In this document: piece after piece, positions 5,658 to 9,033 of the stretch
Position numbering within the stretch: the first letter of the stretch is position 1
How the letters are laid out: every line of letters begins with the position of its first letter
Assembly (NCBI GenBank): GCA_964441235.1
Contig: CAYTUQ010000081.1
Span: 1-9,033 of the forward strand
Direction of reading: 5' to 3'
Origin: BS750m-G69 sp964441235
GTDB lineage: Bacteria; Fidelibacterota; UBA2242
Length of the DNA: 9,033 bases
Program-made: the position numbers and the translations under genes
The notes under the pieces: model-generated
What the model was told of the DNA's origin: nothing
The model's input: only the letters and a program-made list of their open reading frames with translations
The model's database searches: none

Positions 5658-7673
5658 ATGAACAACTTCAATATTTCAAATGCAATGACTATTAAACTTC
5701 CGTCAGAATTGCCGCCCAAAAAGGAATTTATGCAAGGTATCCGCTCTGCACCGGATCGCGGATTAAATCTGACAAAGAAGGAAATTATTACAGCGCTGAA
5801 AAATGCACTCCGGTATATTCCCGAAGAACTACACGAAACTTTAGCACCGGAATTTTTAGAAGAACTCAGAACCAGAGGCAGAATTTACGGCTACCGATAT
5901 CGTCCCGAAGGACAGATCAAAGGAAAACCGATTGATGAATACAAGGGTATATTGGAAGCAAGAGCACTTCAAGCGAATATTGACAACAATCTCGATTTTG
6001 ATGTTGCACTGTATCCCTACGAATTGGTGACTTACGGCGAAACAGGTCAGGTCTGTCAGAACTGGATGCAGTATCAATTAATTAAAAAATATCTGGAAGT
6101 TATGAAAAAAAACCAGACGCTTGTTGTTAGTTCCGGTCACCCTGTTGGACTTTTTCAATCAAGCGAAATGGCACCAAGGGTAATTTCTACAAATGCCCAA
6201 ATTGTCGGAGAATGGAATAACCCCGAAAACTTCAAAAAAATGGCAGCTATGGGAGTTTCCAACTATGGACAGATGACTGCCGGCGGATGGATGTACATTG
6301 GTCCCCAGGGAATCGTTCATGGAACATACATAACACTTTTAAATGCCGGTCGTAAATATCTCGGAATTCCTGAAGATAAAGATTTAAAAGGCATATTTTT
6401 CGTTACTTCCGGTCTTGGTGGAATGAGTGGTGCTCAGGCAAAAGCGGTGGAAATTGCTGGTGGAATCGGCATTATTGCAGAAGTGGATTACAGCAGAATC
6501 AAAACCAGATATGAGCAAGGTTGGGTTAGCAAAGTATCTGATAACCTTGATGAAATTGCCGGCTGGATGAAAGAATACAAAAAAAGCGGCAAATCTATTT
6601 CTATTGCATATTATGGTAATATTGTGGATTTATTGGAGTACATCGACAAAAATAACATTCACGCTGAACTTCTTTCCGATCAAACCTCCTGCCATGCAGT
6701 TTATGAGGGAGGCTACACACCGGCAGGTGTTACATTTGAAGAAGGACGCAAACTGCTGAAAAATAATCTCGAGGAATTCAGGGATTTAGTTGATAAATCT
6801 CTCGGAAGACATTACAGAGTTTTAAAAAGACTTACTGAAAAGGGTTCCTATTTCTGGGATTATGGCAATAGCTTCATGATTTCTGTTTTTGAGGCTGGTG
6901 AAAAAGGAATTGCAAAAAATGGTAAAGACACCTCTGAGGGATTTATCTGGCCCTCCTATGTTGAAGATATTATGGGAACTGTTTGCTTTGATAATGGTTA
7001 CGGACCATTCCGCTGGGTTTGCCTGAGTGGTAAAAATGAAGACCTTCATAAAACGGATCAGGCTGCAATGTCCTGCATTAATCCGGAGCGCTCTATACAA
7101 GACCGTGATAATTACCACTGGATCAAAGAAGCTGAAGGAAACAAACTCGTAGTTGGAACTAAGGCAAGAATTCTTTACGCCGATGAAGAAGGGCGAATTA
7201 AAATTGCCCTCAAATTCAACGAAATGGTCAGAAATAGTGAAATTGGTCCGGTTATAATAGGGCGTGATCATCACGATGTCGGCGGAACTGATTCACCTTA
7301 CCGAGAAACAGCAAATATTTACGACGGCAGTCGAGCAACTGCCGATATGTCTGTTCAATGTTTTGGCGGAAATATTGCCCGTGGAATGACTCTTGTAGTT
7401 CTCTCCAATGGCGGCGGAGTAGGTATCGGAAGAGCAAGTAATGGTGGTTTTGGACTCGTTCTGGATGGAACTATAAAGGTAGATGAAATTATCAAATCCG
7501 CTTTATCGTGGGATGTGATGGGTGGAATTGCCAGAAGAAGCTGGGCAAGAAATCCAAACGCTATTGATACAGCAATAGAATGGAATAATAAACATCAGAA
7601 TGAAGGACATCTGACACTCCCATTCATTCCCAAAGAAGGACTTGTAGAGTCTTTAGTCGAAGATATGTTTTAA
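5658..7673 (+). CDS. hutU: Urocanate hydratase, long animal-like type
   Basis: This cytoplasmic NAD+-dependent enzyme converts urocanate to 4-imidazolone-5-propionate, the substrate of HutI. At 671 residues it matches the long form found in animals (about 676 residues) and some Bacteroidota-like bacteria, rather than the roughly 555-residue common bacterial form. Motifs, numbered from ATG 5646 (subtract 4 for the chosen start): GQMTAGGWMYIGPQGI (208-223), the glycine-rich GLGGMSGAQ (257-264, NAD-binding region), DQTSCH (345-350), GPFRWVC (453-459), GRDHHDVGGTDSP (539-551) and NGGGVGIG (588-595). Where short bacterial urocanases have the active-site Cys motif ARIC, this protein has ARIL (507-510), as I recall for the vertebrate enzyme. 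The start at 5658 is preferred because GGAG (5648-5651) sits six bases upstream and overlaps the alternative ATG 5646. It is divergent from hutI. Confidence 0.95.
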   Translation: MNNFNISNAMTIKLPSELPPKKEFMQGIRSAPDRGLNLTKKEIITALKNALRYIPEELHETLAPEFLEELRTRGRIYGYRYRPEGQIKGKPIDEYKGILEARALQANIDNNLDFDVALYPYELVTYGETGQVCQNWMQYQLIKKYLEVMKKNQTLVVSSGHPVGLFQSSEMAPRVISTNAQIVGEWNNPENFKKMAAMGVSNYGQMTAGGWMYIGPQGIVHGTYITLLNAGRKYLGIPEDKDLKGIFFVTSGLGGMSGAQAKAVEIAGGIGIIAEVDYSRIKTRYEQGWVSKVSDNLDEIAGWMKEYKKSGKSISIAYYGNIVDLLEYIDKNNIHAELLSDQTSCHAVYEGGYTPAGVTFEEGRKLLKNNLEEFRDLVDKSLGRHYRVLKRLTEKGSYFWDYGNSFMISVFEAGEKGIAKNGKDTSEGFIWPSYVEDIMGTVCFDNGYGPFRWVCLSGKNEDLHKTDQAAMSCINPERSIQDRDNYHWIKEAEGNKLVVGTKARILYADEEGRIKIALKFNEMVRNSEIGPVIIGRDHHDVGGTDSPYRETANIYDGSRATADMSVQCFGGNIARGMTLVVLSNGGGVGIGRASNGGFGLVLDGTIKVDEIIKSALSWDVMGGIARRSWARNPNAIDTAIEWNNKHQNEGHLTLPFIPKEGLVESLVEDMF

Positions 7674-7703
7674 GGTTATTGCCTGTATTATTTATCACAT
7701 AGA

Positions 7704-7817
7704 TATCCCTTTCGGGAAAAACTTTAACTACTTCCGAAGGTCACATGCCGATCCAAAGGATTCCGATGGAGAGGCATCCCTTTGGGAGCGGACTCCTATG
7801 GAGAATCCCTCCGGGAG
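7704..7817. repeat. Array of short palindromes downstream of hutU
   Basis: Within about 115 bases there are at least six tiny palindromes with 3-4-bp arms and mostly 3-base centres: TCCC-TTTC-GGGA (7706-7717), ATCC-AAA-GGAT (7751-7761), TCC-GAT-GGA (7762-7770), TCCC-TTT-GGGA (7777-7787), CTCC-TAT-GGAG (7793-7803) and TCCC-TCC-GGGA (7806-7816). A weaker CC-GAA-GG sits at 7734-7740. The block is much richer in G and C than its surroundings and has no open frame of note. It resembles degenerate intergenic palindromic repeats. It may also help end hutU transcription, but there is no T tract. Confidence 0.6.
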
Positions 7818-7828
7818 AAGACACCAAG

Positions 7829-7854
7829 CCACTAAATTTTATTTTATTTAGCGG
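7829..7854. repeat. Stem-loop between hutU and yefM
   Basis: CCACTAAAT (7829-7837) pairs with ATTTAGCGG (7846-7854) around an 8-base T-rich loop, with one A-C mismatch. It could act as a weak terminator or 3'-end stabiliser for hutU, but no T run follows it on the plus strand. Confidence 0.4.
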
Positions 7855-7898
7855 TATTATGGAAATTGTGCAATGACTTAATTAAAATTAGTAATTGT

Positions 7899-7948
7899 TT
7901 TAGACATTTTTTGATGGCGGGTTTATTATTTATTTTAGGATGTCTAAA
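7899..7948. repeat. Perfect 9-bp inverted repeat with 32-base spacer
   Basis: TTTAGACAT (7899-7907) and ATGTCTAAA (7940-7948) are exact reverse complements. The right arm extended leftward (TAGGATGTCTAA, 7936-7947) is also the exact reverse complement of 8189-8200, which spans the premature stop of yefM. Its role is unknown; it lies just upstream of the yefM promoter. Confidence 0.4.
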
Positions 7949-7985
7949 CTATGTTAGAATTAAATTTTAGAACATTGACATTATC

Positions 7986-8014
7986 TTGCATTTGATTTAA
8001 TCGTACATTATATT
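7986..8014 (+). promoter_or_regulatory. yefM-yoeB promoter
   Basis: TTGCAT (7986-7991), a 17-base spacer and TATATT (8009-8014) form a plausible sigma-70 promoter about 30 bases ahead of the yefM start. A TTGACA at 7975-7980 is an alternative -35, but has only TAATCG at the right distance. The -10 box is embedded in the operator described next. Confidence 0.55.
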
Positions 8015-8024
8015 GTACATGTAC
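8002..8024 (+). promoter_or_regulatory. YefM-type operator, GTAC-core repeats
   Basis: CGTACA (8002-8007) and TGTACA (8014-8019) are spaced exactly 12 bases apart. A further overlapping GTAC makes the perfect palindrome GTACATGTAC (8015-8024). The YefM-YoeB autorepressor of Escherichia coli binds a long and a short palindrome with TGTACA cores 12 bp apart (from memory of published work). Position over and just after the -10 box fits repression. Confidence 0.65.
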
Positions 8025-8042
8025 TTTAAAATGAGGTGTTTT

Positions 8043-8294
8043 ATGCAGGCAATTTCTTATACAAGCGCAAGAGCAAATTTAGCAAAAACCATGAAAAAGG
8101 TCTGTGAAGATCATAATCCTATCATTATTACTCGGAAAAATAATGAAGCAGTAGTAATGCTTTCTCTAGAAGATTATGAATCTTTAAATTAGACATCCTA
8201 TCTTTTACAAAGTCCAAAAAATGCTAAATACTTATTTGAATCGATTGAACAACTTGAAACTGGAAGTGGATTTGAACGAGATCTGATAGAGTGA
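8043..8294 (+). pseudogene. yefM: YefM antitoxin interrupted by TAG at codon 50
   Basis: The frame from ATG 8043 (GAGG six bases upstream) encodes MQAISYTSARANLAKTM... up to EDYESLN, then TAG (8190-8192). It then continues open as TSYLLQSPKNAKYLFESIEQ to TGA at 8292-8294. Ignoring the TAG it is 83 residues, the length of E. coli YefM, with the same order of landmarks: an N-terminal ISYSEAR-like start, the ITR...EAVVMLS strand pair, and the S-L-E-E-T-x-YLL-SP segment. The TAG stands at the second Glu of that segment, so GAG to TAG explains it. The product would keep the N-terminal DNA-binding and dimer region but lose the C-terminal part that wraps and neutralises YoeB. Translation would stop 98 bases before the yoeB start, which would normally be coupled through the GTGA overlap. 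Confidence 0.8.
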
Positions 8295-8680
8295 AAATAT
8301 TATTTTCAGATCATTCATGGGAAGATTATCTTTACTGGCAAAAAACAGATAAAAAAATGTTAATCCGTGTAAATGAACTTATAAAAGATATTCAGCGAAA
8401 TAAATATCAAGGTTTGGGGAAACCTGAACCATTAAAGCATAATTTGTCAGGTTATTGGTCTCGTAGAATAAATAGCGAACACAGATTAGTATGCAAAATT
8501 GAGAAAGATATCATATATATTGCTCAGTTAAGATATCACTATTTAAAGAGAGTATTAAATTCTAACTATTACATCGAGGTGACGCTTACCCACCGCTCCA
8601 CTGTTGTCAATTTTTACATATTTTTATATCTCCTCCTTTCTTATACGAATGAGCTCGTACAAGAACAGGTTGAAATTTAA
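8291..8680 (+). CDS. yoeB: YoeB toxin with 45-residue C-terminal extension
   Basis: This is a ribosome-dependent mRNA endonuclease toxin of the RelE superfamily. The GTG start at 8291 overlaps the yefM TGA (GTGA). Residues 1-84 (8291-8542) align end to end with 84-residue E. coli YoeB, including KPEPLKHNLSGYWSRRI and the terminal RYHY. The catalytic residues known for YoeB are in place: Glu46 (in KPEP), Arg65 (EHRL) and His83. The usual stop after Tyr84 is missing. The sequence reads TAT TTA A, where removal of one T from the TTT run at 8542-8544 would give TAT TAA, so a one-base insertion probably removed it. The frame then runs 45 codons through unrelated sequence, including a hydrophobic stretch (VVNFYIFLYLLLS), to TAA at 8680. 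The tail follows directly on the catalytic C-terminus and may impair activity or stability. Confidence 0.75.
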   Translation: MKILFSDHSWEDYLYWQKTDKKMLIRVNELIKDIQRNKYQGLGKPEPLKHNLSGYWSRRINSEHRLVCKIEKDIIYIAQLRYHYLKRVLNSNYYIEVTLTHRSTVVNFYIFLYLLLSYTNELVQEQVEI

Positions 8681-8854
8681 TCGGGTTAAAATGTCCTCTC
8701 GCTTTTAATAAAATGTATAAATACACTAAAAAAATAAAGGTATATCCGAGGATGATAAATAAAATCATTAAAAAAATTTTATCTGTTGGATGTTGATGGA
8801 ATAAGAAAAAGAAAATCCGGAAGTTACCATATCAATAGGTGGCTGCATTAGGTC

Positions 8855-8883
8855 TTGACAATAGAATAATTAATGATTAAAAT
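8855..8883 (+). promoter_or_regulatory. Strong orphan promoter
   Basis: A perfect TTGACA (8855-8860), exactly 17 bases, then TAAAAT (8878-8883). No protein gene follows within the window. The predicted transcript would begin near 8890 and run through three small hairpins toward the edge, so it may drive a small RNA or a gene beyond 9033. Confidence 0.5.
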
Positions 8884-8932
8884 AGATGCAAATAAATAGA
8901 AATCCACAAAATAATTTTAAAAGTTTGTCTAT

Positions 8933-8954
8933 CCCGGACGGGTCTCCGTAGAGA
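8933..8954. repeat. Paired mini-palindromes like those after hutU
   Basis: CCC-GGAC-GGG (8933-8942) is followed at once by TCTC-CGTA-GAGA (8943-8954). Arm composition (CCC/GGG, then TCTC/GAGA) and tight packing resemble the array at 7704-7817, suggesting the same kind of element on the other side of yefM-yoeB. Confidence 0.45.
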
Positions 8955-9001
8955 AACCTGTTTTAAGTGTAAATGAGAAGGATAAACATATGTTGCACTA
9001 A

Positions 9002-9033
9002 ACCGCTTCGCGGTAGTCATATAAATGTTTTTT
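9002..9033 (+). terminator. Possible hairpin terminator at the window edge
   Basis: ACCGC-TTC-GCGGT (9002-9014) is a perfect 5-bp GC-rich stem with a tight loop. A run of six T begins only at 9028, 13 bases after the stem, which is further than a standard terminator allows. It could end the transcript from the orphan promoter, or belong to another palindromic repeat cut by the window edge. Confidence 0.3.

Larger units (their letters stand above)
8681..9033. other. Non-coding AT-rich tail of the window
   Basis: No convincing gene was found in these 353 bases on either strand. The stretch holds an orphan promoter (8855-8883), two adjacent small palindromes (8933-8954) and a hairpin near the edge (9002-9014). 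AGAAGGAT at 8980-8987 precedes ATG 8991, but that frame stops after three codons. Confidence 0.5.

Noticed and set aside
6822..7437. Minus-strand open frames inside hutU
   Set aside because: They are antisense to a strongly conserved enzyme, have no ribosome site and show no domain features.
8574..8604. GC-richer patch inside the yoeB extension (GAGGTGACGCTTACCCACC...), considered as an insertion-sequence end, tRNA fragment or attachment site
   Set aside because: No terminal repeat partner, cloverleaf or flanking duplication could be found, and its internal inverted repeats are only 3-4 bases.

Overview
This is an AT-rich bacterial window in which coding sequence alternates with short AT-rich spacers. 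No RNA gene, CRISPR array or complete insertion sequence was seen. The organism cannot be named from the sequence. The 'long', animal-like urocanase, the TolB-like/TPR membrane protein and the arrays of tiny palindromes fit the wider Bacteroidota/Calditrichota/Ignavibacteria (FCB-like) bacteria. Several promoters look like ordinary sigma-70 boxes (TTGACA/TTGAAA, 17-bp spacers, TATAAT-like -10) rather than the typical Bacteroidetes form. This placement is inference.

Layout. (1) 109-927, minus strand: a two-gene unit with a good promoter, made of a small envelope-type protein of unknown function and a 77-residue two-helix DUF350-like membrane protein, closed by a hairpin terminator. (2) 1013-3352, minus: a 779-residue protein with three N-terminal membrane helices, a TolB/FlgO-like domain and a long TPR array. 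(3) 3492-4709, minus: imidazolonepropionase (hutI). (4) 4820-5346, plus: a small antitoxin gene followed by a ParE-type toxin gene carrying an in-frame TGA at codon 6. (5) 5658-7673, plus: urocanate hydratase (hutU) of the long type. (6) 7704-7954: a cluster of short palindromes and inverted repeats. (7) 7986-8680, plus: a yefM-yoeB toxin-antitoxin module with its conserved operator; the antitoxin has a premature TAG and the toxin has lost its stop. (8) 8681-9033: no gene seen, but an orphan promoter and further small hairpins.

How it works together. HutU and HutI catalyse consecutive steps of histidine degradation (urocanate to imidazolonepropionate to formiminoglutamate). They are divergently transcribed with a toxin-antitoxin cassette between them; hutH and the last-step genes are not in the window. 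The most notable feature is that both type II toxin-antitoxin modules are damaged by point changes while their reading frames otherwise stay intact. ParE has a Trp-position TGA, YefM has a Glu-position TAG, and YoeB appears to have lost its stop through a one-base T insertion. Normal-length genes ending in TGA and TAG elsewhere argue against codon reassignment, so decay, or possibly assembly or read error, is the simplest reading. No convincing wholly new system was found.
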